Source: Myotis daubentonii | Taxonomy: Eukaryota > Chordata > Mammalia > Chiroptera > Vespertilionidae | DNA: 64,000 nt | Assembly (NCBI RefSeq): GCF_963259705.1 | Contig: NC_081841.1 | Location: 89,417,063-89,481,062, forward strand | Reading direction: 5' to 3' | Shown: piece by piece, positions 29,962 to 42,377 of the stretch | Layout of the letters: each line of letters starts with the position of its first letter | Position numbering within the stretch: the stretch's first letter is position 1 | Position numbers and translations under genes: made by a program | Notes under the pieces: generated by a model | Database searches by the model: none | What the model was told of the DNA's origin: nothing | What the model saw: only the letters and a program-made list of their open reading frames with translations

Positions 29962-32155
29962 GAAAGAAATTTAAAAATTTTGAATGAAAATCTTTACATG
30001 GCTATAAACTACCTGATTATAGTATATTTACACATCCATTTTAAGTGGCCAATGGAATTACTCTCATTCTTTGATGTTAAAAATCATCTCCATAGAAACT
30101 ATCTGCTTTAGGTCACCAAGGCTCAAGCCAAATCAATTTCTCACTGAACCATACCTCTAGCTTGTAAGAACTCTGTTTACTATGGACAGAAAGATTAGCA
30201 ATTTGATTCTTGCCTTATTGATAGAAAAGTGACTCAATATATATGTGGAAACTGGCCCAAGTGGATTCAAGCTGACATTTCTTGTTTCCACAACATAGAA
30301 TCCAAAGGTAAGAATATAAATATGCTTTTCCCATGTGTTTAAAATCCCATGAAAGTATACATAAACAAGCAAACAAAACCAAACATAATGACAAAAATAT
30401 TAATTAAACATAACACTGTGACTGTTCTCCAGTCTTGAGCAGGACAGGCAGGTGCCTTTGGAACAAAAGATTTCCAATGAGGGTTGGCATAGCTGTTTGT
30501 CCGCAATAAATGTGACCACGGCTTTTTAGAATTAATGGTTACAAAGGTCCCAAGGGAGCTAATGTCAAAATCTTGTCTCTTCCATTTTGAGAATTCCGTT
30601 ATTAGAAAGGCACAGTAAGCAAAGAATTCTTCCAGCGGACTCATGTCATGGTAGGAAGACTAATGGGGCCAGGTGTGTGAAGTGAATCCTCTCAGCTCTA
30701 TTGGGGAAGCTCCTCCTTCTGTTTTCCAATTGGAGATGCCCCGCCTCTGAGGCAGTCAGGCCGCAGGTGTCAGAGCAAGGGTGTTACACAACCATATTGA
30801 TGCAGCAAAAGCAGTTTATTAAGCACATTATGGCTTGTGCATACTCAAGGTGAAGCAAAATAAAACCAGTTAACTATTTCCTGTTTGGTTCTCTAAGACA
30901 TACAGAAAAATTCTCACTCTGTCCATACATTATATAGAATTCACAAAATATATTAACTTAAGGGGATTCCCATTTAGGATTAGATCCCCCTTCCCTGGCC
31001 TTCCATTCTTGGATGGGCATGTGTTTCCTTTAAGCATCATTTAGGCTTTAACATCAGGAAGGTCTATTTTCATTTATATAAACACACATTTTTACAACAG
31101 GATGTCATAGCAGTCTCAAAGCCTCCATTCGCCAAGATTTGAAATAGATTTATTCCACTTCAATACATCCTGTTAGGAAAAGAAGCTAGTATGTTGTGTG
31201 TTTTTTTGTTTGTTTTTGTGTGTGTATGGTGGTGGTGTTGTTGTTTTATCCCCATGAAGCTAGGAACCACTTTGGGGTGGATGAAGCCAAGTTATTCTCA
31301 ATATATAAATTATAATTATTTAGTCCTTTTTGAAAATCCAGGACAGAATACTTACTGATGTGTATATACAGGACTTATACTACTAACAGATATTTCACGT
31401 GATTTAATTTATTCCTCACATTATTAGTCTCAATTTAACAATATTTAATGGTGAGGAAACCAATTCACGAGAACCAAAGTAATGTTACCATCTAGTAGAT
31501 GTTGTTCCTCTTGAAATTAAAACCCTCTTAATACTAAAACCAATGTTCCTTTCATGATACCATACTGTTCTCTTCCATTCTAACACCAGTGTTCGTTTAT
31601 TCTTCTCTCACTTCCCCGGTATCCCACATCCAATACAGGATTAGTCAGACAATGGAGGTGGTATTTTAAAATGGCAAGAAGAGCAAGGAGTGCTGAATGA
31701 GAAGCAAGGCCCCAGGATTAAAGCGAAGTAGAGTTAGTTGGGAAGCCTTGTGAAACAGGAACTCGAATGACAGTGAGGAGAGAAAGGATGAGGAGTAGAA
31801 AAAGTGTGATGCTCGAAGCACTGAGGGCTGGTGCCAATTTACTTTGAAGTGAAAGTCAATGAGAACTAATACCATTTCTTTTCCAATTTCTTGTAACTTC
31901 CTCACTAGCTGGGTTTTTTGCTATCCTAGTCTTGTAGTTACTTGAAGAGAAAAAACATGTTTTCAAAGATTAAAGAATTTTGCTGTGGCACTGTTGAGTT
32001 GAAGAACAATTGGAAATTGAATTAGGGATATAGAGCATCTGGCATCCGGAGGAGGCACCTAAATGGAATGGCAGGTAGTGGTAATGGAAAGGGGCAACTT
32101 TAATGATCCCTGAGACTCTGGGATAAAAGAAAAAAAATTACTCTATTTCTCCTTC
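29962..32155. other. Unassigned sequence, one LTR-like stretch
   Basis: No gene. At 30775-31140 the minus strand carries CTTAATAAACTGCTTTTGCTGC and a long T-poor upstream segment reminiscent of an LTR with a polyadenylation signal, but no duplicated target site was found. A GTTTTTTTGTTTG/TGGTGGTG run lies at 31198-31250. Confidence 0.4.
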
Positions 32156-32340
32156 AATAACATAATAATAGCTGACATTTTTTAGTACTTTCCATGTTCC
32201 CAAAACAGTTTTAAACATATGAAACTTCTTTATTTATTTAATTCTCATGAAATCTTATGGGATATGGACTATCACCCCATTTCATAGAGAAAGAAACTGA
32301 GTCACAGAGAAATAACTTGTCCTCAGTTACATAAACATTT
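32156..32340 (-). repeat. MIR SINE, minus strand
   Basis: TAATAGCTGACATTTTTTAGTAC ... CACCCCATTTCATAGAGAAAG then AAACTGAGTCACAGAGAAATAACTTG is a nearly complete antisense MIR. Confidence 0.85.
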
Positions 32341-32369
32341 TTCACTTTTTTTTTTCCTGTTCTCTGCTG

Positions 32370-32740
32370 AACTTCTTAAACCATTTCTTAAAGGAGTGAC
32401 CTGACCTTACTGATCTCCCTCTTACTCTTTGGCTCCCATCCTCTCTACTCACCCCCAACAAAACACACAAACAAACCCTTCAGAAGCACCACAAATGACC
32501 TCTTAATTCCAAGTTCAAATGACCTACTTTTACTCCTCATCCTACTTCACTTCTCTGAAGCATTTCACAATGTTTTAAACGCATAGGAGCCCCCTGTTCC
32601 TGGCTTCGTGCTTATTCTGCTAGCCACTTGCCCTTAGTTCTCTTCATTGTTTCTGCCACTTCTTACATTTCCAGACAACTCCAGCTCTATCCTTTGTCCT
32701 CTCTTCTGATCCTAATGAGTGAGTCTCAATAAGATACAGG
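32370..32740 (+). repeat. L2/CR1-group LINE, reverse-transcriptase fragment
   Basis: AATGACCTCTTAATTCCAAG then CTACTTTTACTCCTCATCCTACTTCACTTCTCTGAAGCATTTCAC preserves the order of the L2 RT motif region LLDLSAAFDTV, with many substitutions. No intact frame. Confidence 0.6.
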
Positions 32741-32744
32741 GCAT

Positions 32745-32815
32745 GTAGGCAGCAGAACATCAGAATTACCCAGGAGACTTTTTAAACTACTCATGCCTCT
32801 TCCAATATTCTGGTT
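32745..32815. repeat. MER5-like hAT MITE fragment (candidate)
   Basis: CAGAACATCAGAATTACCCAGGAGACTTTTTAAA resembles the AGAATCACCTGGGGAGCTTTTAAA block of MER5-type hAT elements. Confidence 0.5.
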
Positions 32816-33489
32816 GTTCGGATATATTCCACACCTTGTTGGGAAGTAGAGGCAGGGAGAAATATGTCACCCCTACCTTAGTGCCTAGTGAATTTAACCA
32901 AATAAATAGATATTTGACAAAGAAGAGCTGATTTTTTTATCTTTGCAAAAGATTATATCTCCTTCACTCCCACCTCCAAAATGAATACTACTCCCAAAAG
33001 TCACTTTGCTTATCTTTCCCTAGATTTTTAAAAATATTTTAAATGGACTATATTGAAACAACATTTTTTTTTTTTAAAAGGGAACTAGAAGTGGAGAAGA
33101 GAAAGAAAAATTTAAGTAGCCCAGGCATTATGTATTTCTGCACAGCACAATATTTGGGAAGATATATATATATATATTTCTCCTTTATATGAAGCTGCAG
33201 TGTTGGAATCCAGGCCTATTCATTATGAGGGAAATGGGCTGACACTTATAGCCAAGTCCGAGTGGTCTAGAACATTCTGGTGTACTGTGGCAGGAAATCA
33301 CCAAGGGCAGACACAGGCTTTGGTGATGCCATATGTTGAGGTGAGAAAAGGGTGTTTGGGGTTGCAGCCTTTGTGTTTACAAGAGATCCCCTCCTTTAAT
33401 TCTCACCTTTTAAAAATAATAAATTACTTACTTGACTGTTTGTGTGTCAAGTGCAGTTCATTAAATAGTCTTAATGAGGAGTAAAACTA
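32816..33489. other. Unassigned sequence
   Basis: No gene. A T-run (33064-33075) and a short TATATATATATA run near 33163. Confidence 0.5.
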
Positions 33490-33675
33490 CTGTGGGCCAT
33501 TTGCCGGGCCATTTACACTGCTAAGCACTTTATATGTATTGTCTCAATCTTCACAACAAATCTATGAAGACACTGAAATTGCAGTCATTTTGTAAAGAAG
33601 TCAAGAATCTTGCCTGGCAAGAAGCAGAGCAGAGATTTAAACCAGGGTCAGTCTGACACCAAAGCTCCAAACTGG
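33490..33675 (-). repeat. MIR SINE, minus strand
   Basis: GGGCCATTTACACTGCTAAGCACTTTATATG ... GCAGAGCAGAGATTTAAACCAGGGTCAGTCTGAC, the antisense MIR order. Confidence 0.82.
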
Positions 33676-33799
33676 AAATAGCCCAGGCACATAAAAAATA
33701 TAAGTAAAAAGGGGTGATATATTTTTTAATGAAATGCTACAGAGGCACAAACTGTTAATACATTCAATGACATGACTGTGTCTTATATATTATGCTGCC

Positions 33800-34235
33800 A
33801 AAAAAACACAAATCCAACAACAGGAAAGCATACACAAAAGAGTAAATGCTATATTATTTCATTTGTATAAAATTCTAAAATTGGCAAAACTACTTTATGA
33901 GTTAAAAATAGAAGCAGTTGCTTCTCTGAGCAGAGTGACAGGGGTTGACTGGGAAGAAATATGGGAGTACCTTCTGAAGGGACACAAGTATTTTCTGTCT
34001 TAATAGGGGTATGAGTTTCATTTAAGATTAGCACATTTTAATGTATGTTAATCTAACCTTAAAAGAACTATATCAAAAAATAATAATAAAGTAGGGGAGA
34101 TGAGAAGAGGTATACATGAAACAAGCATAAAATAATGTTGATGCTATTGAAGCCTGTTGATAAGTACATAGGAAACATTATATTATTCTATTTACTTGTA
34201 TATGTTTTAAATTTTCCATAACAAAAAACTTCTGG
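33800..34235 (+). repeat. L1M 3' UTR
   Basis: TATTTCATTTGTATAAAATTC, GTTGACTGGGAAGAAATATGGGAG, GATTAGCACATTTTAATGTATG and TTTTAAATTTTCCATAACAAAAAACT are old L1M 3' UTR landmarks in order. A MIR lies just upstream. Confidence 0.7.
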
Positions 34236-35235
34236 AAAATGAATATTAAATTCTTGGTATCTCCGAGGAGAATGAAAATACAAATAACTAGTTGGCTTGA
34301 GGCCAGATTGCTAACCATCAGAGCCTAGTGGAAAAAAAAAAAAAATAAAGCAAATCTGATAATTTTTTCTCCTTCTGAGAGACTTCTAGGAGTTTCCCAT
34401 TCCCTGTCCTAGAGAATTGAGTGTGACCTCCTCCACATGGCCCACAGGATTCCTTACACCAAACATAGATATCCAAAACTGTGTACAGAGTTCTTTGCAA
34501 TGTATTAGAATGTTTACTATCTCTATGAAAGTTATTATCCCATTTTATAAGTAGAAGAATTTATATCCATTAAGGGACCTCAAACCAGAAGAATAATAAG
34601 TTGCAGGACCTAGAGGAAATTCAAGTTTTGACCTCATTGAGGTTCCACCCCCCCGCCCCTATCATTCATTCTACTTCTTCTGTGGTTAGAATTCTAGAAC
34701 AGCGGACAAGATTTCAACCCCTGTTATAATCACTCCTTTTGAGTGCGGGCAAGGCTAGTGACTATGATGGAATCTCTAGTTCCTTATCACTTGACTTTGA
34801 GTTCATTAAAAGGGAGATTAAACAAACTGCAGCCAGGAGACCTGAGTTGAGAAGTGGGGCAAAGACAAGCTATTCAAACCATATGTGATGCGAGCGATGC
34901 GGCACATAAGGTCTTTGTTTACTAAAGAAAGCAATCTTCTCAATCCTAAGAACCAAAAGATGTGCTAACCATATCTTGACTTAGTGCTGATGTGACAGGA
35001 GCCCTACTCTCTCAGTTGTGATGAGCCAGCCATGTGAAATTAATAGCTGGGAGGCTGCAGCTAAGAGATCATGGACATCTGCTGGCAAAGATCAAAGAAA
35101 CCATTGCTGGTGACGTCAAAGGAACGGAAGCACGAGCAGTGCCCTTGGTCTCTCCCCTGGAAGTTTGAACCATTTGAACAGCTATAATTCAACAAAGGAT
35201 CCCCTGCTCAACACACAAACAGCTGAGAGATTGGC
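34236..35235. other. Unassigned sequence
   Basis: No gene. A poly-A run lies at 34333-34345 and a C-rich run near 34650. Confidence 0.5.
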
Positions 35236-35950
35236 ATATTGATACCTCCAAAGGTGGGCAAGCAGGAGCAAACTGGGGAGGCGCGAAGGCGGAAAGCTGA
35301 GAGGAGCCACAAAAGCAGCCCTCAATCTGGGAGCTCAAGGTGGGGCTCAGCCTGGAGAAGAAGGAAATCGTGTGTGGCTGGCACTTCGTTCAGAAGCAAA
35401 GAGATTCAGTGGGGATTCCTTCAGGAATGGGCAGTATGAGCTACAGCTGAGCCCAGTGACCTGGGCAGGGACTGCTGTAGTTGTCTAGCACTCAGCATCC
35501 AGACCAACAAAGCCACAGAGCCCGGCTGCCCCTTAACCTCCCAGAGCTTGCTTCCCTTTGCCTTGGTGTTGGGTCACCAAGCACATTATCCGCAAACTCG
35601 AGAACAGGTACTACAGAATCACTTTTTCCCTGAGCAAAGGGCATACTCGTTGACTGGTCCTGGGATTGAGGACTCAGGGGGGACTTCATGGAGGTTCGAG
35701 GTTGCCATTACCAGGAGGACAAAGAAGGCGGCCAGGTTACTCCAGCCCACCCCACTCCCACACATCGTGGCTACACAGCATCTGGCTGTGGGTGGACAGC
35801 ACTGGCATTTCACAGATTTGAAGCCCAATTGTCCACTGCATTCCCCTGCAGGGTTAGCTCCCTGGGACTAGAGCATTCATATCACATGGGAGGCAGCCAC
35901 CTTCGCATCTTCCACCACCACACAGAGATCTGAAAAGCAGGAGAAGTGCA
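35236..35950 (+). other. GC-richer segment before the plus-strand L1
   Basis: About 700 bases markedly richer in G and C than their surroundings, ending exactly where L1 ORF2-like sequence starts. By position it may be a bat L1 5' UTR joined to ORF2 by deletion, or unrelated sequence. Frames of 65-107 codons run on both strands with no domain, so I do not call a gene. Confidence 0.35.
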
Positions 35951-36413
35951 AGGAGCTAACAAACTTGTAATTCAGCACCACTTACTGGAAAATAATAGAA
36001 AGACTTCTTTGTATCAATCTTAAAAATTGCCATTCATACATAGATGCCTAGACAGAAAACTACAAAGCATTATTAAAAGAGATTGAAAAACACACAGTAA
36101 AATGGATATTCCCTGTTCATTCATTGAAAAAATACACAGATAATGGTCATGTTTCCCAAAGCAATATACAGATTCAATACAATCCCCATTAAAATGCCAA
36201 TGTTATTTAAAAAATTATCAGATTTATATGGAACCACAAAAGACCCCAAAGAGCCAAACAATCCTGAGGAAAAGGAATGAAGCGGGAGGTATCACAGCAC
36301 CTGAGTTCAAATTACACTACAGAGCTATGATAATCAAAGCATCATCGCATTGGAAGAAAAACAGACACACAGACCAAAGGGACAGAATTGAGAACCTAGA
36401 AATAAAACCACAT

Positions 36414-36899
36414 TGTCGAGTAAGACTCCCTCCACGTTCTGCGTGGAGTAGGGTTTGGAAAGAGGAGCTACACAACAAATGAGAGAAAAAGACACGAGAT
36501 AATTTTGCAATATTGGGGGACCAGGCGGGCAAGTCCCGAAGGACTTCCACCGATGCTCAGGCCGCTCCAATCTTTTATTGATCTGGAGTAGCCCTTAGGG
36601 TAAGGAGGTTTCAATGACACACAGATCAGCAAACAATTTCCAGGAATAGACAAAGTATCTGATTAGCTCATCAATAGATTTCCGGGAGTAGGCAGAGTAT
36701 CTGATTAACAATAATCAACAAGGATCTACAGAAGTATCTAAGGAATTAAGGGAACTAAGGTGGGGATGCTTCAACTATTATTACCTAAATTAACTGGGTG
36801 GTGCACAGTTCTGACTTTTGCTAGAACTTCAAAGGTTACTAGCTTTTGGGGGGTCTCTGTCTAAACTCAGCTAGTGAAGACAATGAATGGACTCCGGCA
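36414..36899 (-). mobile_element. Solo LTR, class II (ERV2-like), second family
   Basis: Perfect 6-bp duplication CCACAT (36408-36413 and 36900-36905). Minus-strand termini TGCCGGAGTCC...CTCGACA. A minus-strand AATAAAAGATTGG polyadenylation region lies near 36575. The sequence differs from LTRs A and B, so this is a separate family. No internal genes. Confidence 0.92.
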
Positions 36900-36952
36900 C
36901 CACATGTATATGGGCAAATAATTTTTGACAAAGGAGCCAAAAACACAATGGA

Positions 36953-37187
36953 GCCCTAGCTGGTTTGGCTCAGTGGATAGAGCATCGGCCTGTGGACTGA
37001 AGGGTCCCAGGTTAAGGGTCCCAGGTACGATTCCGGTCAAGGGCACATGCCCAGGTTGCAGGCTCGATTCCCGATGGGGGGCGTGCAGGAGGCAGCTAAT
37101 CAATGATTCTCTCTCATCAATGATGTTTCTATCTCTCTCTCCCTCTTCCTTCCTCTCTGAAATCAATAAAAATATTAAAAAAAAAAC
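36953..37187 (+). mobile_element. VES SINE with internal 14-bp duplication
   Basis: Perfect 10-bp target duplication ACACAATGGA (36943-36952 and 37188-37197). A box region TGGCTCAGTGGATAGAGCATC; the phrase GGGTCCCAGGTTAA/GGGTCCCAGGTACG is duplicated in tandem at the B box. Poly-A tail at 37177-37186. Confidence 0.95.
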
Positions 37188-37633
37188 ACACAATGGAGTA
37201 AAGATAGTCTCTTCAATTAATGGTGCTGAGAAAATTAGAAAGCCACATGCAAAAGGATAAAATTAGATTACTATCAGTCCCATGTATAAAAATTAATTCA
37301 AAATGGATAAAAGACCTAAACATAAGATCTGAAATAATAAATTATATAGAAAAAAAACATAGGTACTCACCTTACAGATCGTGGTCATAGAGAACATTTT
37401 ATGAATTTGACCCCAAAGGCAAGGGAAATAAAGGCAAAAATAAATAAATGAGACTATATCAGACAAAAAAACTTCTGCACAGCAAAATAAACCTACAACA
37501 AACAAAAAAGCAACCAACTGAATGGGAGATGATATTTGAAAACATCAGCTTCATCAAAGGGTTAATATCTAAAATATATAAGAACTCATACGACTCAACA
37601 CCAAACAAACAATCCAATTGAAAAATAGGAAGA

Positions 37634-38583
37634 GCCCTGGCTGGTGTGGTTCAGTTGGTTGGACATCATCCCATGCACTGAAATGTTGCCAGTTTGGTTC
37701 CTGGTCCAGGCACATACCTGGGTTGCAGGCTCAATCCCCAGTGGGGGCTGTGCAGGAGGCAGCTGAAAGATGTTGTGTTCTCACATTGATGTTTCTCTCT
37801 CTCCCTCACCCTTCCTCTCTCTTTAAACATCAATTAATTATTATTTTTATGTTTTTTTTAATTGTTTAAAGTATACACGTCTCCTTTTTTCTCCCGATTG
37901 ACCACCCCTACCCCAGGCCACTCCCACTCCTGAGGGCAAGCTCCCATCACCCAGTATCTGTGTCCATTTGTTATGCTAATATGCATGCATACAAGTCCTT
38001 TGGTTGATCTCTAACACCTCCTTCCCCTGACTTCTCTCTTAGGTTGGATGGTCTGTTCAGTGCTACCTTGTCTCTGGATCTATTTTTGTTCATCAGCTTA
38101 TGTTGATTATTATATCCTACATATGAGTGAGATTATGTCATTTTTATCTTTCTCTGACTGGCTTATTTCACATAGCATAATGCTCTCCAGTTCTATTCAT
38201 CCTGTTGCAAATGGTAAAAGTTCCTTCTTTTTTATAGCAGCGTAGCATTCCATTGTGTAGATGTACCACAGTTTTCTAATCCATTCATCTGCTGATGGGC
38301 ACTTAGGCTGTTTCCAAATCTTAGCTATTATAAATTGTGCTGCTATGCAACACAGGGGTGCATATATCCTTTCTGATTGGTGTTTCTGGTTTCTTAGGAT
38401 ATATTCTTAAAAGTGGGATTACTGGGTCAAATGGGAGTTCCATTTTTAGTTTTTTGAGGAAACTCCATAGTGGCTTCCATAGTGGCTGCACCAGTCTGCA
38501 TTCCCACCAGCAGTGCATGAGGGTTTCTTTTTCTCCATATCCACACCAGCACTTGTTGTCATTAATTATTTTTAAATTTTTTA
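37634..38583 (+). mobile_element. Older VES-like SINE split by an L1
   Basis: The SINE body runs 37634 to about 37850 (GCCCTGGCTGGTGTGGTTCAG head, GTTGGACATCATCCC variant, GCAGGAGGCAGCTG body) and its tail resumes at 38561-38583. A 15-base imperfect duplication TGAAAAATAGGAAGA (37619) / TGAAAAATGGGCAGA (38584) encloses SINE plus L1, showing the SINE was there first. Confidence 0.8.
37851..38560 (-). mobile_element. 5'-truncated L1, minus strand
   Basis: Poly-T at the left edge, then the antisense 3' UTR (TGTGTCCATTTGTTATGC, ATGCATGCATACAAGTCCTTTGG) and the ORF2 C-terminus (minus-strand peptides [20 protein letters not shown] and [20 protein letters not shown]). Flanked by an approximate AATTAATTATT-type duplication in the SINE tail. 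Confidence 0.85.
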
Positions 38584-39432
38584 TGAAAAATGGGCAGAGG
38601 AGCTGAACAGACACTTCTCCCAGAAAGACATAGAGATTGCCAACAGACACATGAAAAAATGCACAACTTCACTAGCTATTCTGGAAATGCAAATAAAAAG
38701 TACAATAAGATAAATTGGCATCAGCAGCTACAGGGAAATTTGCACACTGCCTCATCCCTGTTAGAATGGATATTGTCAGTAAGACAAGTAATAACAAGTT
38801 TTGGAAAAAAAAAACAAAAACCCTTATTCACTGCTGGTGGGAATGTAAACTAGTACAGATACTATGGAAAACAGTAAGGCAGTTCCTCAAAAAATTAATA
38901 GTAGAGTTACCATATGACCTAACAACCCCTCTTCTTGGTATCTACCTGAAAAACTCGAAAACATTTATCTGCAAAGATATATGCACTCTTTGTTTATTGC
39001 AGCATTATTCAAGGTGGCCAAGACATAAAGCAACCAAAGTGTCCTTTGATAGAGGAATGGATAAAGAAGATGTGATACTACTCAGTCATAATTAAACATG
39101 AAATACTGCCATTTATGAGAACATGGATGGACCTTGAGACTATTATGCTCAGTGAAATAAGTCAGTCACCAAAAGCTAAGAACCATATGATTTTACTCAT
39201 ATGTGGGATATAAAGCTGAAACTCATAGACACAGACAACAGTGGAGTGGTAACCAGAGGGAAAGGGGTGAGGAGTAAAGGGAGCTGACCATATGGTGACA
39301 GAAGATGATTTTGACTTTGGATGATGGGCACACAAGGCAATACACAGATCATGTATCATGGAGATGTACACTTCAATCCTATGTGATCTTATTCACCAAT
39401 ATCACGCCAATACATTTGATAATAAAAAAGGG

Positions 39433-39862
39433 AGACTATTCTGAGTGGGCCTGACCTAATTAGGTGAGTGTTTTAAGAGAAGGTGAAATGTCAGGGAGAT
39501 GTTCTCATGTTGACCTCAAAAATGAAGCAAACCAGCATGCTATGATAGGGCCTGTGGATGGGGCTATGTGGCAAAGACCCGGGGTAGATTCTAGCAGCTT
39601 CAAGTGGTCGCCAGTGGACAGCCCACAAGAAAAAGGAAAAAGTTTCCTCAATCACACAGCCTCAAAGAACTGACTTCTGCCAAGTCTGTGAGCTTGGAAG
39701 AGTTCCTGAGCCTCAGATGAGGTCATAGCCCCAGCCAACTGCAATTTCAGCCTGGTGAGACCCTGAGCAGAGAGCCCATTTACCTACAGAAACCTGGAAA
39801 TAATAAACATGCATTTTAAGCCACTAAGTTTGCGTTATGCAGCAATAGAAAATGAATACAGC
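39433..39862 (+). repeat. MaLR-type LTR
   Basis: GAGTGGGCCTGACCTAATTAGG ... AGCCCAGCC-type 3' half and the end ATTTTAAGCCACTAAGTTTGCG with GCAGCAATAGAAAATGAATACAG are typical of old MaLR-group LTRs. Confidence 0.7.
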
Positions 39863-39954
39863 CTCCCTTCGTCCTTTTCCTCTCGATGCTTCAGTCACTC
39901 TGATTTTTTCTTAGTTTCCCAATTAAAGCATTACTTCCATGACTGTGGTTTTGT

Positions 39955-40150
39955 GGAAATATTCACTATGTCTGGAGTGTCCTTTTCCTCTTTTCTTCCT
40001 GTTAAATACAACTCATCCTTCAAAACCCAGATTGACTCAGCCTCTTCTGGAAGCCTTGACTGAGTCTGCCCCCCCCGCCCCACACCTCCCTGAGTTAGTA
40101 GAGAGCAAGAATTTATATTATTCATGCTCATGTCACTTAGAACTAGGACA
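39955..40150 (-). repeat. L2 3' fragment, minus strand
   Basis: GGAGTGTCCTTTTCCTC, ACTCATCCTTCAAAACCCAG and TCTTCTGGAAGCCTTGACTGAG are antisense L2 3' landmarks. Confidence 0.65.
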
Positions 40151-42377
40151 GAGCCACTCAGTAAACAATTAATGGGTTAACACACCTATTGTTTTCAATC
40201 CGAATGCTTTTGAAGTTTATTCAATTTAACAAATATTTATTTTCAGGGCCTCTTATAGCTGCCATAAACAATAAAAAGATTAGGAGGTCATATTTTCTGT
40301 TCCAAATAAGAGGAATAAGATTTTCACACCAACAATAATGAAAAGAAATGGAACATTAGCTGTGCCACATAAAAAACTGAATCTGGTCCTTGGGGTGTCA
40401 AGGAGGGAGGGATCAGGGTCAACAGGATGAAAGAGAGCATGCCTACACCTTCCAGACTTCTCTGTATATCTTAGGGAGCAACACCGGTATCAAGGAGGTT
40501 GGAACAGGAAGGAAAAAGATGGCTGCTCTTAACTTTCAGGTAGCTGGATGGTGAGCACACCTACCACAGCAACTCACATTCTTTGTGAGCAGACCGGAGG
40601 ATGGCAGCTGTGAAAGCAGTTAGAGGAAAAGGCAGGTCACAGAGGGGGAGAGCATTGTTGAACAATGTCAGTTTTCCCCTACGCTTCTGTGGACAGCAGG
40701 GCCATGGGAGACGCTGAGCCATAGTCTTGCTTGATGCTGCGTGTGGTGCTGCTCACAGGAGCAGGTTCAGCTGCTGCTTCAGCTGCCGTTGGTGTGAAAC
40801 CCAAGGAAAATGTCCCTGCAGCTGCTGATGTCAACATGTGCATCATGTGGTCTGTTTGCGGTGTGAGTCAGACACCCACATCCTGTTGCCTTACAATCTT
40901 CTTCCTTGAAATAACATATCGAAGAGGATATGTTTTATTTTTATTTTTCCAATAGACGCCTGTTACTTTTCAGCAGAAAGGAGATGTGTGTATGAGTTGT
41001 AGAAATCTTCCAATGTGGGCCAGGCTTATTTCCTCTGTAATGCTCTGAAGTTTGTGCCGCACACCAAATGGTAACTCCACACACTTCGTCATGTGGTATC
41101 AATTCAGCACTCCCTTCTTTCAAAAATGTTCGTCTACTTAGTTGGCGCCATTCCAATAAACTTGCAGAGAATCACATAGAGCCTCTGTAATATTAAAATT
41201 CATGTAAACTTAAAACCAATGAAACATTTTGGTCCACTTATATCTCTGAGCTTACAAAATATTGTGGCTATAAAATCATGATTATGTTTTAAATTGTTCC
41301 ATGTTTTTGAACCTTACCCATTTAATTAACCAGGCTGAAATAACCACCAGATTATCAGATCAATGTCAGCATTCACATTGAGCTCTTTATTTTGAATTAA
41401 ACATTTTTAGCTCTGGAGGGAACAAGAGAAAGGAAAAAGAGGTCAATATTTGTTGGAAATAAACCAAGACTATGAAGAAACTCACCCTCCCTCTTTTTTT
41501 ATTTTATTTTGCAATATTCCCTCTGTTCAGACTGCTTTGAATCATTTATGGACTAAATTTGATAGTATCCAGGTTACCTGGGGTAAGGGCCAGAGGGCCA
41601 CCTCTCTTTGGCAGCCTCCCCACTGTGGGACTTTCCAACCTTTCCTCGGTCACTAACGCACTCGGTGTAATGAGGATGACACATGTCTTGGCAAAGTGTC
41701 CCTATCCTCAGAAGTAGAGCAGCTCCAATGTTCTTGATTCTATTTTAGACTTGTAATAAAGTTATTTGCCCACCACTGTCTGACTCTTTTAAACCTCATC
41801 TAATTTTTTTCAGGCTTAGTTTGGTCAGCCATCCTAATTTCCCAGGATAAAAACATAGCATTGCCTTCTAGAGTTGGAGCTAGATATTAAAGACTAAAGT
41901 GTTAAGCCATAAATTTCCAAAACATGGTGGTCTCGCTTAAGTTGCTAGATGTGTATGAGGCTATCATTGGTTTTCTCACAAAATTTTGTGTGAAACAGAG
42001 TTGATAAAAATGAGTTCATAACTTGGAGGTATCAAGGAGTACTTTAAAATGCTCTATATTTTGCTTCTGTTAATTAACTGGTTTTAACTTTTCTTTTTGG
42101 GCTCTTGTAATGAATCATGGGCGGCTAAACTAAATTCCAAAAGCCTGAAAAATAATTAGGTATGGGAAGCAGGACAAAGAAATATTATGAAAAGGAGACA
42201 ATACTTAACTTTCACACGTTAATCTCTCCAAAAATGCCAACGAACTCTCATTGGGTATTAACATCCTTTTGGAAGTATGTACACCAACTGGTAAATGAAG
42301 AAATGCTGAATTATCCAGTGGTGGCACTTGTTCACTTGACAACAGTTCAGATTTGTTTTTTTTTAGCCTCTGTTTCT
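40151..42377. other. Unassigned sequence
   Basis: About 2.2 kb without a recognised gene. A short L2-like phrase (ATTCAATTTAACAAATATTT) lies at about 40220. A GC-richer patch at 40680-40870 contains CAGCTGCTGCTTCAGCTGCC-type repeats, with a 74-codon frame that has no recognisable domain. Confidence 0.45.

Larger units (their letters stand above)
35951..39100 (+). pseudogene. L1 ORF2 pseudogene fragments
   Basis: Reverse-transcriptase protein fragments: NEAGGITAPEFKLHYRAMII and DRIENLEIKPH (36270-36412), and the C-terminal cysteine-region peptide LIHCWWECKLVQILWKTVRQ followed by LPYDLTTPLLGIYLKNSKTF (about 38820-38970). Multiple stops and insertions; non-functional. The N-terminal endonuclease is absent. 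Confidence 0.85.
35951..39432 (+). repeat. L1 with ORF2 remnant, four insertions
   Basis: L1 pieces at 35951-36413, 36906-36952, 37188-37633 and 38584-39432 read as ORF2 from the RT/thumb region to the 3' end, closing in CCAATACATTTGATAATAAAAAAG. Inserted into it are a class-II solo LTR, a VES SINE, and an older VES which itself holds a minus-strand L1. Confidence 0.88.
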
